64,000 bases of DNA. Source: Suilimivivens sp963638365. GTDB taxonomy: Bacteria; Bacillota; Clostridia; Lachnospirales; Lachnospiraceae. Below, piece by piece: positions 52,138 to 62,000 of the stretch. Each line of letters begins with the position of its first letter. The first letter of the stretch is position 1. A program made the translations under genes and the position numbers. Location of the stretch: positions 1-64,000 of the forward strand of contig CAVHRK010000045.1 in NCBI GenBank assembly GCA_963638365.1, written 5' to 3'. The notes under the pieces were generated by a model. That model was not told where the DNA came from. It saw only the letters and a program-made list of their open reading frames with translations, and made no database searches.

Positions 52138-53721
52138 ATGATACATTTTTCTTCACATTATAAACGGTTAAAAATGCGTTTTTTAAAGATTGCATTGCTG
52201 GCAGTTTTTGTCAGTATTTTTTTCATGCCGTCTTTTGTGAAATTCGTGAAAACCGGAGACAATATGTTTACGGTCTTTTTGAACGGACAGGAAGTCGGCG
52301 TGGTGGATTCGGTCGAAAGTGCGAAAAGTTATGCGGTGGAAGCAAGAAGAAATGTAGCTTCCCAGAGCAATCATCTGGTTCTGGTGGAGAGTGAGATCGA
52401 AACCGTCGGACAGGAAGTGTTATGGGGAAAAGTGGATTCTCCGAAGCTTGTCATCAATAACATGGAGAAGGTTTATTCCTCCGATATGAAGGAATCCATG
52501 ATTAAGTCTTATGTTGTCAAAATCAATGAAAAAATCATCAATCTTGCCAATCTGGATGAAGTCGTTGCACTTTTACAGGCAGCGGTAAATAAATATGATG
52601 AAGCCAAAGATTATCAGGTGGAACTGCAGCTTGATCCGGCAAGAGAACTTCCGGTTATGAGTGCGTCTGTTGCAACGCGTGAAGAAGTGAAAGAGCAGGA
52701 AGAAGCAGCAGAGGCTGTGGCATTGGAAGCCGGATTCCAGGCGGATATGACAGCATTGTTTGACCAGATTGAGCCGGATGTCGAGAAGGATTTTGGGGAC
52801 TATCAGCTTGGTATAATTTCCATGAGTTTCGGGGATGATATAGAGGTAGCCGAGGCTTATCTGGATGAGAACGAGCTGACGGATATCAGCCTTGCCATCA
52901 ATGAAGTGACAAGCGATGAAGAGAAAAATCAGATTTATAAGGTGGTTTCCGGTGATACACTGTCCGGAATTGCCATTAAAACGAATGTTCCGTTGGACAA
53001 GCTGATCGAGATGAATGATTCCTTAGAGGATGAAAATTCGATGATTCGTCCGGATCAGGAGCTGATTGTAACGGTAGAAGAACCGATGCTTGCTGTGCTG
53101 CGTCAGGAAGAAATGTATTACGAAGAAGATTATGACGCGGATGTGATTTATATTGATAATGATGACTGGTATACAACAGAAACCAAAGTGCATCAGCAGC
53201 CATCTGCGGGACACCGTAAAGTCGTTGCGGTTGTTTCCTTTGAAAATAATACGAAGGTTTCAGAGGAGATCATCAAGGAAGAGATTACTTATGTGGCAGT
53301 TCCGAAGATTGTGGAACGTGGAACGAAGATTCCGCCGACCTATATCAAGCCGATCTCCGGCGGACGTCTTTCTTCCAATTTCGGACGGCGTAATCGCCCG
53401 ACGAGAGGTGCGAGCTCTTATCATAAGGGCGTTGACTGGGCAACTCCGACAGGAACGGCGGTTTATGCTTCCTGTGGTGGTACGGTCGTAAAGGCCGGCT
53501 GGGGAAGCGGATACGGATATTGCGTATACATTAATCATCCGGATGGCAGACAGACACGATATGGACATTTAAGCAAGGTGCTCGTTTCTGCGGGACAGAC
53601 GGTTTCCCAGGGACAGAGGATTGCTTTGAGTGGAAATACGGGTGTCAGCACAGGGCCGCATCTGCACTTTGAGATTCTGATTAACGGCTCCCAGGTGAAT
53701 CCGCTGAAATACCTGAATTAG
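52138..53721 (+). CDS. M23 peptidase with LysM and G5 domains
   Basis: This 527-residue cell-wall enzyme has a membrane anchor or signal (about residues 15-36), then an unknown region, a LysM domain for peptidoglycan binding (YKVVSGDTLSGIAIKTNVPLDK, about 263-305) and a G5-like segment (about 370-400). The C-terminal M23 metallopeptidase domain has RLSSNFGRRN, YHKGVDWA (zinc His and Asp) and GPHLHFEI (zinc His). It should cut peptide cross-links of peptidoglycan outside the membrane. The start site is weak (GGAACAGGAATAATTT). It is divergent from the polymerase gene. Confidence 0.9.
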   Translation: MIHFSSHYKRLKMRFLKIALLAVFVSIFFMPSFVKFVKTGDNMFTVFLNGQEVGVVDSVESAKSYAVEARRNVASQSNHLVLVESEIETVGQEVLWGKVDSPKLVINNMEKVYSSDMKESMIKSYVVKINEKIINLANLDEVVALLQAAVNKYDEAKDYQVELQLDPARELPVMSASVATREEVKEQEEAAEAVALEAGFQADMTALFDQIEPDVEKDFGDYQLGIISMSFGDDIEVAEAYLDENELTDISLAINEVTSDEEKNQIYKVVSGDTLSGIAIKTNVPLDKLIEMNDSLEDENSMIRPDQELIVTVEEPMLAVLRQEEMYYEEDYDADVIYIDNDDWYTTETKVHQQPSAGHRKVVAVVSFENNTKVSEEIIKEEITYVAVPKIVERGTKIPPTYIKPISGGRLSSNFGRRNRPTRGASSYHKGVDWATPTGTAVYASCGGTVVKAGWGSGYGYCVYINHPDGRQTRYGHLSKVLVSAGQTVSQGQRIALSGNTGVSTGPHLHFEILINGSQVNPLKYLN

Positions 53722-53740
53722 CCCTAAACAGATGTTTGGG

Positions 53741-53768
53741 TTTACAGACTTTTACATTATGTTATAAT
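53741..53768 (+). promoter_or_regulatory. Promoter of murA
   Basis: TTTACA and TATAAT are 16 bases apart, placing the start near 53775, about 140 bases before the chosen murA ATG. Confidence 0.5.
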
Positions 53769-53813
53769 GATAAAAGGGTTTTCGTACCAAATTCCGTTTA
53801 AGTGAATAAAATA

Positions 53814-53843
53814 GCGTAGCTGTAAGAAATTGAACAGTTACGC
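53814..53843 (+). repeat. Leader hairpin related to the pfkA upstream element
   Basis: GCGTAgCTGT and ACAGTTACGC form a 10-bp stem with one mismatch and a 10-base loop. CGTA-CTGT/ACAGTTACG also occurs 62789-62817, again just upstream of a gene. Confidence 0.45.
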
Positions 53844-53914
53844 AATAACTGAAATTATATACGCATGAAGATGAATACTGGATGGAATATATCAAACGCA
53901 TTTCGAGGTATGCT

Positions 53915-55207
53915 ATGGAACAGTATGCAATTAGAGGTGGAAATCCGTTGGTCGGCGAGGTCGAAATCGGAGGCGCAAAGAATGCGTCCTTAGGGATTCT
54001 GGCGGCAGCTGTTATGACGGATGAAACCGTATTAATAGAGAATATTCCGGATGTCCGTGATACCAATGTGATGATGCAGGCCATTGAAAGCATTGGCGGC
54101 ACGGTGGAGCGGGTAGACCGTCACACCGCCCGGATTTCCGGCAAAAATATCAAGGATCTTGTAATCGAAGGGGATTACATTAAGAAGATCCGTGCTTCTT
54201 ATTATCTGTTGGGTGCATTGCTTGGCAAGTATAAGAAGGCACAGGTTTCTTTACCCGGTGGCTGTAACATCGGACTGCGCCCCATCGATCAGCATATCAA
54301 AGGCTTTCGTGCACTCGGCGCGGACGTGAAGATTGCCAACGGGTTAATTTTTGCAGAAGCGGAGAAACTCACGGGAAGTCATATTTATATGGATGTGGTT
54401 ACAGTTGGAGCAACGATCAATGTGATGCTGGCAGCTGTAATGGCAGAAGGACAGACAATTATTGAAAATGCAGCGAAGGAACCACATGTTGTTGATGTGG
54501 CAAACTTCTTAAACTGTATGGGTGCCAATATCAAGGGTGCCGGTACGGATGTGATCCGTATCAAGGGTGTTTCAAGACTTCATGGCACAGAGTATACGAT
54601 TATTCCGGATCAGATCGAGGCAGGAACCTTTATGTTTGCTGCAGCAGTAACAAAGGGCGATGTGATCGTTAAGAATGTCATCCCGAAGCATCTGGAGTCT
54701 ATCAGTGCAAAACTCCTTGAAATCGGATGTGAAATTGAAGAATCGGACGATGCCGTACGTGTTGTGGCATCGAAGCCTCTTACCCATACACATGTAAAGA
54801 CACTTCCCTATCCTGGATTTCCGACGGATATGCAGCCGCAGATCACGGTGACACTGGGACTTTCCAAGGGAACGAGTATTGTGACCGAGAGTATTTTTGA
54901 GAACCGGTTTAAGTATGTGGACGAGCTTACCAGAATGGGAGCGAATATCAAGGTTGAAGGAAATACGGCAATCATTGACGGAGTTCCCAAGTATACGGGT
55001 GCCAGCATCAGTGCACCGGACCTCCGGGCAGGAGCCGCACTTGTAATTGCAGCTCTGGCTGCAGAAGGAATTACGACGATTGATGATATTAAATATATTG
55101 AACGTGGATATGAGGATTTTCATCTGAAGCTTGCATCTCTCGGGGCTCAGATTGATAAGATCAGTACGGAACGGGAGTTGCAGAAGTTCCGGTTGAAGAC
55201 AGGCTGA
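53915..55207 (+). CDS. murA: UDP-N-acetylglucosamine 1-carboxyvinyltransferase
   Basis: This 430-residue enzyme performs the first committed step of peptidoglycan synthesis, adding enolpyruvate from phosphoenolpyruvate to UDP-GlcNAc. The family motifs are GGNPLVGEVEIGGAKNASL near the N-terminus and SLPGGCNIGLRPIDQHIKGF, where the Cys is the residue attacked by fosfomycin. PDQIEAGTFMFAAA and APDLRAGAALVIAALAAEG follow. I chose the ATG at 53915 because GAGGT lies upstream and the known proteins begin near the strand YAIRGG; the frame is open to 53882. Some Firmicutes carry two copies; this appears to be a normal one. Confidence 0.94.
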   Translation: MEQYAIRGGNPLVGEVEIGGAKNASLGILAAAVMTDETVLIENIPDVRDTNVMMQAIESIGGTVERVDRHTARISGKNIKDLVIEGDYIKKIRASYYLLGALLGKYKKAQVSLPGGCNIGLRPIDQHIKGFRALGADVKIANGLIFAEAEKLTGSHIYMDVVTVGATINVMLAAVMAEGQTIIENAAKEPHVVDVANFLNCMGANIKGAGTDVIRIKGVSRLHGTEYTIIPDQIEAGTFMFAAAVTKGDVIVKNVIPKHLESISAKLLEIGCEIEESDDAVRVVASKPLTHTHVKTLPYPGFPTDMQPQITVTLGLSKGTSIVTESIFENRFKYVDELTRMGANIKVEGNTAIIDGVPKYTGASISAPDLRAGAALVIAALAAEGITTIDDIKYIERGYEDFHLKLASLGAQIDKISTERELQKFRLKTG

Positions 55208-55352
55208 TCAGGATTCTCAGGAAATGGTGGAAGGCTGTTGCTTCTGTATGTTGGAAGCGATGGTCTTTTTTGTTTCCGTTGGAATCTTTCGATTGATATT
55301 TTTTGTCTTTTGGTATATACTACGGATATACATTAGGAAGGAGGATATGTGT

Positions 55353-55595
55353 ATGCAGGCACAGGTAAAAGAGTGGGGAAATAGTCAGGGAATCAGATTG
55401 TCAAAAGATGTACTCAAAAGCGCGGGAATTGAGTTGAATGAGATTTTGGATGTTTCGGTAGCAAATGGTGTAATTACATTGATGAAACCATTTCATCACA
55501 AAACACTGGAAGAGAGAGCAGCGGAATATGACGGAAAACTAATGTTGGACGGAGAATACGACTGGGGTGATCCGGTAGGAAGGGAGATATGGTAG
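55353..55595 (+). CDS. mazE: MazE-type antitoxin (AbrB/SpoVT fold)
   Basis: This protein of 80 residues begins MQAQVKEWGNSQGIRLSKDVLKSAGI, the usual swapped-hairpin AbrB-like DNA-binding start of MazE antitoxins. The C-terminal part is acidic (AEYDGKLMLDGEYDWGDPVG), expected for the toxin-binding tail. The ATG at 55353 follows GGAAGGAGG by eight bases, better than the ATG at 55347. The stop overlaps the next start. It should neutralise the MazF-like toxin and repress the pair. Confidence 0.85.
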   Translation: MQAQVKEWGNSQGIRLSKDVLKSAGIELNEILDVSVANGVITLMKPFHHKTLEERAAEYDGKLMLDGEYDWGDPVGREIW

Positions 55596-55900
55596 TGGAG
55601 TATTTACACCAGGGAGATATCCTAAGAATTGAGAAGATAAAGCACCCGGTATTGGTTGTGAGTAAGGATTTTTTTAATCTGAGCGGTGAGATAATAGGAT
55701 GCCCTATTATAAGCAATTCTAATCCGGGACCGCTTCATATATGGACAAGCGTGGATGAAGGGATCGAGGGATACATTCAATGTGAGAAACTGGCACTGTT
55801 GGATCTGTCGATTCGCGGGCATAAAAAAATAGGAAGAATATCCATGCCTGAGGTAGTTAATGTCTCAGATGCTGTTCAGGGAATTTTTGATTATGTGTAG
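55589..55900 (+). CDS. mazF: MazF/PemK-type toxin
   Basis: This 103-residue protein belongs to the PemK/MazF endoribonuclease toxins that cut mRNA at short sites. HQGDILRIEKIKHPVLVVSKDFFN opens the fold, PIISNSNPGPLHIWTS has the form of the usual strand, and EKLALLDLSIRGHKKIGRIS matches the conserved C-terminal block. It overlaps the antitoxin gene by seven bases (ATGGTAG), with AGGGAGA upstream. Sequence recognition of the cut site is unknown. Such pairs are often mobile or persister-related. Confidence 0.85.
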   Translation: MVVEYLHQGDILRIEKIKHPVLVVSKDFFNLSGEIIGCPIISNSNPGPLHIWTSVDEGIEGYIQCEKLALLDLSIRGHKKIGRISMPEVVNVSDAVQGIFDYV

Positions 55901-55964
55901 CATTTATATGACGAATGAAGTTTTAAATAGTTAAAATCTAAACTAGGAAAGGTGCAATTCAGCA

Positions 55965-56189
55965 ATGGAAATAAGAAGTATCTTAATAAAGGACACGACA
56001 AAAGAAGAGCGGATACGCATCGTGCAGGAAGGGCTTAGTCAGTGCGGCGGCGCCTGCGATTTCTGTAACGGATGCGATAACCTGGGTGGCGGCATCGTAG
56101 ATTCCTTTTATGAGCCATATATCAATGGAGAGAAGGAACTGCGTGAACTCAATGAAGAGTACAGGAGCAACGCAGGTCTGGTACGCTAA
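55965..56189 (+). CDS. Small cysteine-rich protein
   Basis: This 74-residue protein has Cys-x3-Cys-x2-Cys-x2-Cys (SQCGGACDFCNGCDN, near residues 26-40), a pattern that could hold zinc or an iron-sulfur centre. The N-terminus is MEIRSILIKDTTKEERIRIV and the C-terminus is charged. GGAAAGGTG precedes the ATG. No family name is recognised and no partner is obvious. Its last four bases overlap the end of the convergent HD-GYP gene. Confidence 0.7.
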   Translation: MEIRSILIKDTTKEERIRIVQEGLSQCGGACDFCNGCDNLGGGIVDSFYEPYINGEKELRELNEEYRSNAGLVR

Positions 56190-57262
56190 ATCAGTGCCTC
56201 AATCTGCAGATTGGACTGTGTGCTTAAGTCTACAAAACCGCCTGCTGTCTTGATGGTCGGCGAAGAAAGCTTGTCTTTATGGATAAATACAACTGTGCCT
56301 GTAGTTCCGTTTGTGAGACGGACGTTGTTAAGCAGGTAGGTATTTACCACGTTTTCTAAGAAAGTCATGACAAACTTGGGATCATATTTCTGCAGGCCTT
56401 CCTCTTCGAAAATCGAGATGGCAGAGAACGGGCATAAGGGACCACGGTAAACTCTGGCAGAGGTGGTTGCATCATAAACATCGGCAATGGCTACCATTTT
56501 GGCATAGATTCCGATCTGGTTCGCCATAAGACCTAAGGGATAACCGCTTCCATCGCATCGTTCATGGTGCATCAGTACGGCATTTAATACATCCTGATCG
56601 AGCCTGGAGTCAAGTAAAAGCCGGTAACCTTCCTGGGGATGACGCTTGATGATGTTAAATTCCTGTTTGGTAAGCTTGTCCGGTTTTTTCAGAATGCTGC
56701 CGGGAATCTTGATCTTACCAATATCATGGAGAAGACCGCTTGTCGTAGCCTTCACAATTTCTTCTTCATCCATGCGCAGCCAGCGGGCAAAAATGTTACA
56801 GATCAGTGCCACATTCATGCTGTGCACATAGGTCTCGTCATCGTATTCGCGCATACAGTGCAGCATATCGAAGACATTGGGTGTGGTTGCCGCAAGGTCC
56901 AGAATGTTCAGAGTATGGTTCATTAATTTATTGACATCCAAAGGAGATCCCTTTTCTACGACATCGTTCATGGCGCTTCGGAAGGAATCTACATCATTTT
57001 CAAATTCTGTGCGAAATTTGGTAAATTCAGGACTGCGTTTGATCCTGTCCGCATAGGATGTGGTATAATCATCCGTCTGGGCAGACTGTATCACAAGTTC
57101 ATCCTCCACACGTACAGTAAGAACCGAATAAAAGGCAAGCTTCGTAATCGTGGAGTCTGTGAGAATGATTCCGCGAGGTAAAATAAGCTGATTATTGAAA
57201 TTGTATACGTCCTCGGCAGTAACCATGCCGGGAACGAGATCGGATGTATTGACTCGTTTCAT
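56186..57262 (-). CDS. HD-GYP domain phosphohydrolase
   Basis: This protein of about 358 residues has an N-terminal region without a known domain and a C-terminal HD-GYP domain, which typically breaks down cyclic di-GMP or related cyclic dinucleotides. The metal residues lie in LLHDIGKIKIP, MHHERCDGSGYPLG and the family DVYDATTSARVYRG. The ATG at 57262 follows AGGGGGA; a GTG six codons earlier is the alternative. The substrate cannot be told from sequence. Its promoter on the minus strand is clear. Confidence 0.9.
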   Translation of the reverse strand: MKRVNTSDLVPGMVTAEDVYNFNNQLILPRGIILTDSTITKLAFYSVLTVRVEDELVIQSAQTDDYTTSYADRIKRSPEFTKFRTEFENDVDSFRSAMNDVVEKGSPLDVNKLMNHTLNILDLAATTPNVFDMLHCMREYDDETYVHSMNVALICNIFARWLRMDEEEIVKATTSGLLHDIGKIKIPGSILKKPDKLTKQEFNIIKRHPQEGYRLLLDSRLDQDVLNAVLMHHERCDGSGYPLGLMANQIGIYAKMVAIADVYDATTSARVYRGPLCPFSAISIFEEEGLQKYDPKFVMTFLENVVNTYLLNNVRLTNGTTGTVVFIHKDKLSSPTIKTAGGFVDLSTQSNLQIEALI

Positions 57263-57297
57263 ATGTCCCCCTGAAAGCACCCCAATGCTTCCTTTAT

Positions 57298-57327
57298 ATT
57301 ATAAGACAAATGAAGAAGCCATGTCAA
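57298..57327 (-). promoter_or_regulatory. Promoter of HD-GYP gene
   Basis: On the minus strand TTGACA (57322-57327) and TATAAT (57298-57303) are separated by 18 bases; the start is near 57291. Confidence 0.6.
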
Positions 57328-57371
57328 TAAACAGGCGCGATATAAGGAAGTGTGGCGTTACAGTTCAAACA

Positions 57372-57398
57372 GCAGCCAGACACTTGCTGTCAGGCTGC
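57372..57398. repeat. Stem-loop upstream of metK leader
   Basis: GCAGCCaGACA pairs with TGTCaGGCTGC over ten of eleven bases around a 5-base loop. There is no T run on either strand; its role is unknown. Confidence 0.4.
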
Positions 57399-57424
57399 GT
57401 AAGAACATAAACTTCAAATTTTCA

Positions 57425-57453
57425 TTGACAAAGTATCGGGGATGGTGTAGCCT
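57425..57453 (+). promoter_or_regulatory. Possible metK promoter
   Basis: A perfect TTGACA at 57425 lies 17 bases from TAGCCT, a poor -10. It is the only -35-like match just before the riboswitch. Confidence 0.35.
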
Positions 57454-57488
57454 AAACTCAGATATGAAAATTCAATATTGTGATGAAT

Positions 57489-57600
57489 CTCTTATTCAGA
57501 GTGGTGGAGGTACATAGGACCTATGAAGCCACGGCAACCCCTATAAGGAAGGTGCCTACCTGAGCGAGCAGCGAGCCTAATGGCGATCGAACAATAAGAG
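57489..57600 (+). promoter_or_regulatory. SAM-I (S-box) riboswitch
   Basis: The aptamer is closed by CTCTTATT (57489-57496) and AATAAGAG (57593-57600). Inside are the conserved S-box features: AGAGTGGTGGAGG, the GAAGCCACGGCAACC core, and AAGGAAGGTGCCTACC followed by GAGCGAGCAGCGAGC. It binds S-adenosylmethionine and should stop transcription of metK when that product is plentiful. Confidence 0.93.
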
Positions 57601-57621
57601 GATTTGATTATCGTGTGTCAG

Positions 57622-57651
57622 GTCCGCTTAGTTAAGCGGACTTTCTTATTT
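57622..57651 (+). terminator. Riboswitch-controlled terminator before metK
   Basis: GTCCGCTTAGTTAAGCGGAC forms a hairpin with an 8-bp stem and a 4-base loop, followed by TTTCTTATTT. It lies between the aptamer and the metK ribosome site, the usual expression platform of S-box leaders. Confidence 0.88.
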
Positions 57652-57672
57652 CAAACAAAAAGGAGAAACCAA

Positions 57673-58854
57673 ATGGAGAAAAGATTATTTACTTCCGAAT
57701 CAGTAACCGAAGGACATCCGGACAAGGTCTGCGATGCCATTTCCGATGCCATCCTTGATGCCTGCATGGCAAAGGATCCGATGAGCCGTGTTGCATGTGA
57801 AACCGCAGTATGTACGGGATTTGCATTAGTAACCGGTGAAATTACAACCAACGCTTATGTAGATATCCAGAAGATCGTCCGTGATACCATTAAGGAAATC
57901 GGCTATACCAAGTCTGAATACGGCTTTGATGGCAATACCTGTGCTGTTTTAGTTGCCATTGATGAGCAGTCTTCCGATATTGCGATGGGTGTTGATAAGG
58001 CCCTTGAAGCAAAGCAGGGAGAAATTAAGGATGATTTAGATACCGGTGCCGGCGATCAGGGTATGATGTTTGGTTATGCAACCAACGAAACTGAAGAATA
58101 TATGCCTTATCCGATTTCTTTGGCACACAAGCTGGCATTACAGCTTACCAAGGTTCGTAAGGATGGAACCTTAAAGTATTTAAGACCGGACGGCAAGAGC
58201 CAGGTTTCTGTTGAGTATGATGAAAACGGCAAGCCGCTTCGTCTTGAAGCTGTTGTCCTTTCTACCCAGCATGATGAAGATGTTACACAGGAACAGATCC
58301 ATGAAGATATTAAGAAGTATGTATTTGATCCGATCCTTCCGAAGGAATTACTGGATGAGAACACCAAGTATTTCATCAACCCGACCGGACGTTTCGTAAT
58401 CGGTGGACCTCACGGTGATGCAGGTCTTACCGGACGTAAGATCATTGTAGATACCTACGGTGGATATGCACGTCACGGCGGCGGCGCTTTCTCTGGAAAG
58501 GACTGCACGAAGGTAGATCGTTCCGCAGCTTATGCAGCACGTTATGTTGCAAAGAACATTGTTGCAGCAGGACTTGCTGACAAGTGCGAAATCCAGCTTT
58601 CCTACGCAATCGGTGTCGCACAGCCTACTTCCATCATGGTTGATACCTTCGGAACCGGAAAGGTTTCTGATGAAAAGCTTCTTGAAGCAATTCGTGAGAA
58701 CTTCGATCTTCGTCCGGCAGGAATCATCAAGATGTTAGATCTTCGCCGTCCGATCTACAAGCAGACCGCTGCTTATGGACATTTTGGACGTAACGATCTG
58801 GATCTGCCCTGGGAGAAGCTTGATAAGGTGGATGTATTGAAGAAGTACCTGTAA
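57673..58854 (+). CDS. metK: S-adenosylmethionine synthetase
   Basis: This 393-residue enzyme makes S-adenosylmethionine from methionine and ATP in the cytoplasm. Its family motifs are RLFTSESVTEGHPDKV, GAGDQGMMFGYA and GGAFSGKDCTKVDRSAAY. The start at 57673 follows AAAAAGGAGAAACC; the frame is open further upstream through the terminator and riboswitch, but that is not translated. Regulation by the S-box leader gives product feedback. Confidence 0.97.
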   Translation: MEKRLFTSESVTEGHPDKVCDAISDAILDACMAKDPMSRVACETAVCTGFALVTGEITTNAYVDIQKIVRDTIKEIGYTKSEYGFDGNTCAVLVAIDEQSSDIAMGVDKALEAKQGEIKDDLDTGAGDQGMMFGYATNETEEYMPYPISLAHKLALQLTKVRKDGTLKYLRPDGKSQVSVEYDENGKPLRLEAVVLSTQHDEDVTQEQIHEDIKKYVFDPILPKELLDENTKYFINPTGRFVIGGPHGDAGLTGRKIIVDTYGGYARHGGGAFSGKDCTKVDRSAAYAARYVAKNIVAAGLADKCEIQLSYAIGVAQPTSIMVDTFGTGKVSDEKLLEAIRENFDLRPAGIIKMLDLRRPIYKQTAAYGHFGRNDLDLPWEKLDKVDVLKKYL

Positions 58855-58863
58855 TCCACCTGA

Positions 58864-58917
58864 GTAAAACTTGAGTTGCGAAGCAACGGTTTTACGAATG
58901 GGGTTCTGAATAGTTAC
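58864..58917. repeat. GCGAAGC-capped hairpin with CTGAATAGTTAC box
   Basis: GTAAAAC (58864) pairs with GTTTTAC (58889), and inside GTTGC-GAA-GCAAC makes the apex. The box CTGAATAGTTAC lies at 58906-58917. It is just past the metK stop. The same design recurs at 6586 and 62745. Confidence 0.55.
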
Positions 58918-58941
58918 AAATATCTGCAATCTGCAATAAAG

Positions 58942-59000
58942 AATAGAGTTAATGTATAGGTGATTGATCCAATCAGACTTATATATTAACTCTATTTTTG
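58942..59000 (+). terminator. Terminator of metK
   Basis: AATAGAGTTAAT (58942) pairs with ATTAACTCTATT (58985), with further pairing inside, followed by TTTTTG. Confidence 0.82.
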
Positions 59001-59095
59001 AGTATTCCTTGCTTGCAACACCTCACCATAAAGGGTAAACTGTAACTATATGAGATAAACTATATTATGAAGCAACAAAATTCCGGAGGAACACC

Positions 59096-62000
59096 ATGGC
59101 TTTTACGCATCTGCACGTCCATACTGAATACAGCTTGTTAGATGGATCCAATAAAATAAAAGAATATGTGAAACGTGTCAAGGAGCTTGGCATGAACAGT
59201 GCGGCGATCACGGATCATGGTGTCATGTATGGTGTGATTGATTTTTATAAGGCGTGCAAGGCAGAGGGCATTAATCCGATTCTTGGATGCGAGGTCTATG
59301 TTGCGCCGAATTCCCGGTTTGATAAAGAACTGACCGGCGGGGAGGACCGTTATTACCATCTGGTACTGCTTGCGGAAAATAACAAGGGCTATGAGAACCT
59401 GATGAAGATTGTGAGCCGCGGTTTTACGGAAGGATATTATTACAAGCCGCGTGTCGATATGGAGCTGCTGCGGGAATACCATGAGGGAATCATTGCATTG
59501 TCAGCCTGCCTTGCGGGCGAAGTGCAGCGTTATATCCAGAAGGGACTTGTGGATGAAGCGAAAAAGACCGCGCTGAAATATCAGGACTGCTTCGGAAAGG
59601 GCAATTACTTTCTGGAATTACAGGATCATGGACTGCCGGAGCAGAAACTGGTCAATACCACGCTTTTGCAGATGAGCAGGGAACTGGATATTCCGATGGT
59701 GGTGACGAATGACGTGCACTATACCTATGCGGATGATGTGAAGCCGCATGATATCCTGCTTTGTCTGCAGACCGGAAAGAAATTATCCGATGAAGACCGT
59801 ATGCGTTATGAGGGCGGTCAGTATTATGTGAAGAGTGAAGAAGAGATGAAGGGATTGTTTCCCTATGCGTGGGAGGCAGTCGAGAATACCCAGAGGATTG
59901 CAGACCGGTGCCATGTGGAGATTGAATTCGGCGTGACGAAGCTGCCGAAATTCGATGTGCCGGAGGGGTATAATTCCTGGACGTACTTAAATAAATTGTG
60001 TTACGACGGTCTGAAGGAGCGGTACGGGGATGAGAATGCACCGGCCGGAGAGACCGGGCAGACGTTGAAGGAACGGCTGGATTACGAGCTGAATGTCATT
60101 CAGACGATGGGATATGTGGATTACTTCCTGATTGTCTGGGATTTTATTAATTATGCTAAGCAGAATGGCATTATGGTAGGACCCGGACGAGGATCGGCAG
60201 CAGGAAGTATTGTTTCCTATTGTCTTAAAATTACGAATATTGACCCGATCCGTTATAACCTGCTGTTTGAACGTTTCTTAAATCCGGAACGTGTATCCAT
60301 GCCGGATATTGATATTGACTTCTGCTTCGAACGGCGGCAGGAAGTCATTGATTATGTAGGGCGTAAGTACGGGCAGGAAAAGGTGGTACAGATCGTTACC
60401 TTCGGTACACTGGCCGCAAAAGGTGTCATCCGTGATGTGGGCCGGGTGATGGATCTTCCGTATGCCTATGTGGATTCCCTTGCGAAAATGATTCCGAATG
60501 AGTTGAATATTACGATTGATAAAGCACTTCAGATGAATCCGGACATGCGTAAGCTTTATGAAACGGATGAGCAGGTGAAGGAACTGATCGACATGAGCCG
60601 CCGTCTTGAGGGACTTCCGAGACATACTTCCATGCATGCGGCAGGTGTGGTTATCTGTTCCCGGCCGGCAGAGGATCTTGTGCCGCTGTCAAGGGGCGCC
60701 GACGGTTCCATTACAACCCAGTTTACGATGACAACGATCGAAGAGCTTGGACTTTTGAAGATGGACTTCCTTGGACTTCGTACCCTTACGGTGCTGCGGG
60801 ATGCTGTGAAGCTTGTGAAGCAGAGCACCGGAAAGGAGATTAACCTCGATCAGATTGATTTTGATGATAAAAAGGTTTTAGCTTCGATCGGAACCGGCAA
60901 AACCGATGGTGTGTTCCAGTTGGAAAGTGCCGGAATGAAGAATTTCATGAAGGAACTGAAACCGCAGAACCTGGAAGACATTATTGCCGGAATTTCCTTA
61001 TACCGTCCGGGCCCGATGGACTTTATTCCAAAGTATATCAAGGGAAAGAGCAATTTTGGAACGGTAACTTATCTGTGTCCGCAGTTAGAGCCGATTCTGG
61101 CGCCGACCTACGGCTGTATCGTTTATCAGGAGCAGGTAATGCAGATTGTGCGTGATCTGGGCGGCTATACGCTCGGACGAAGCGATCTCGTGCGCCGTGC
61201 CATGAGTAAGAAAAAGCAGGCCGTGATGGAGAAGGAACGTGCCAACTTTATCTATGGAAATCCGGAAGAGGGCGTGCCCGGATGTGTGGCAAACGGCATT
61301 CCCGAGAACGTGGCTTCGCAAATTTATGATGAAATGATGGACTTTGCGAAATATGCGTTCAATAAGTCCCATGCGGCATGTTATGCGGTGGTTTCCTACC
61401 AGACGGCATACCTGAAATATTATTATCCGGTTGAATTTATGGCGGCGCTGATGACTTCCGTGATTGATAATCCGGGAAAAGTGGCAGAATATATTATGGT
61501 CTGCCGGAGCATGGGTATTACGATCCTGCCGCCTGACATCAATCAGGGAGAAAGCGGGTTTTCCGTAAACGGCAACAGTATCCGCTATGCACTGACGGCG
61601 ATTAAGAGTGTCGGACGGCCGGTGATTGATGCGGTGGTCAATGAGCGGAAGGAACGCGGTGCATACACGAATCTGCAGGATTTCATTACCCGTATGGCAG
61701 ATAAAGAAATCAACAAAAAGGCGATTGAGAACTTTATCAAGGCGGGGGCACTTGACAGTCTTGGTGGAACACGGAAGCAGTTTATGAGTGCGTATGTGCA
61801 GATCGTGGATCACATTGTACATGACCGGAAGAACAATATGGCCGGGCAGATGAGCCTGTTTGATATTGTGGACGAATCTGAGAAATCCAGTTACGATGTG
61901 CAGCTTCCGGATGTTGGAGAGTATTCCAAGGATATGATTCTTGCGTTTGAAAAAGAAGTGCTCGGAATCTACATCAGCGGCCATCCGTTAGAGGAGTTCG

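Noticed and set aside
57604..57672. Longer metK start upstream
   Set aside because: The frame is open through the terminator hairpin, but the known N-terminus and AAGGAG site fit 57673.
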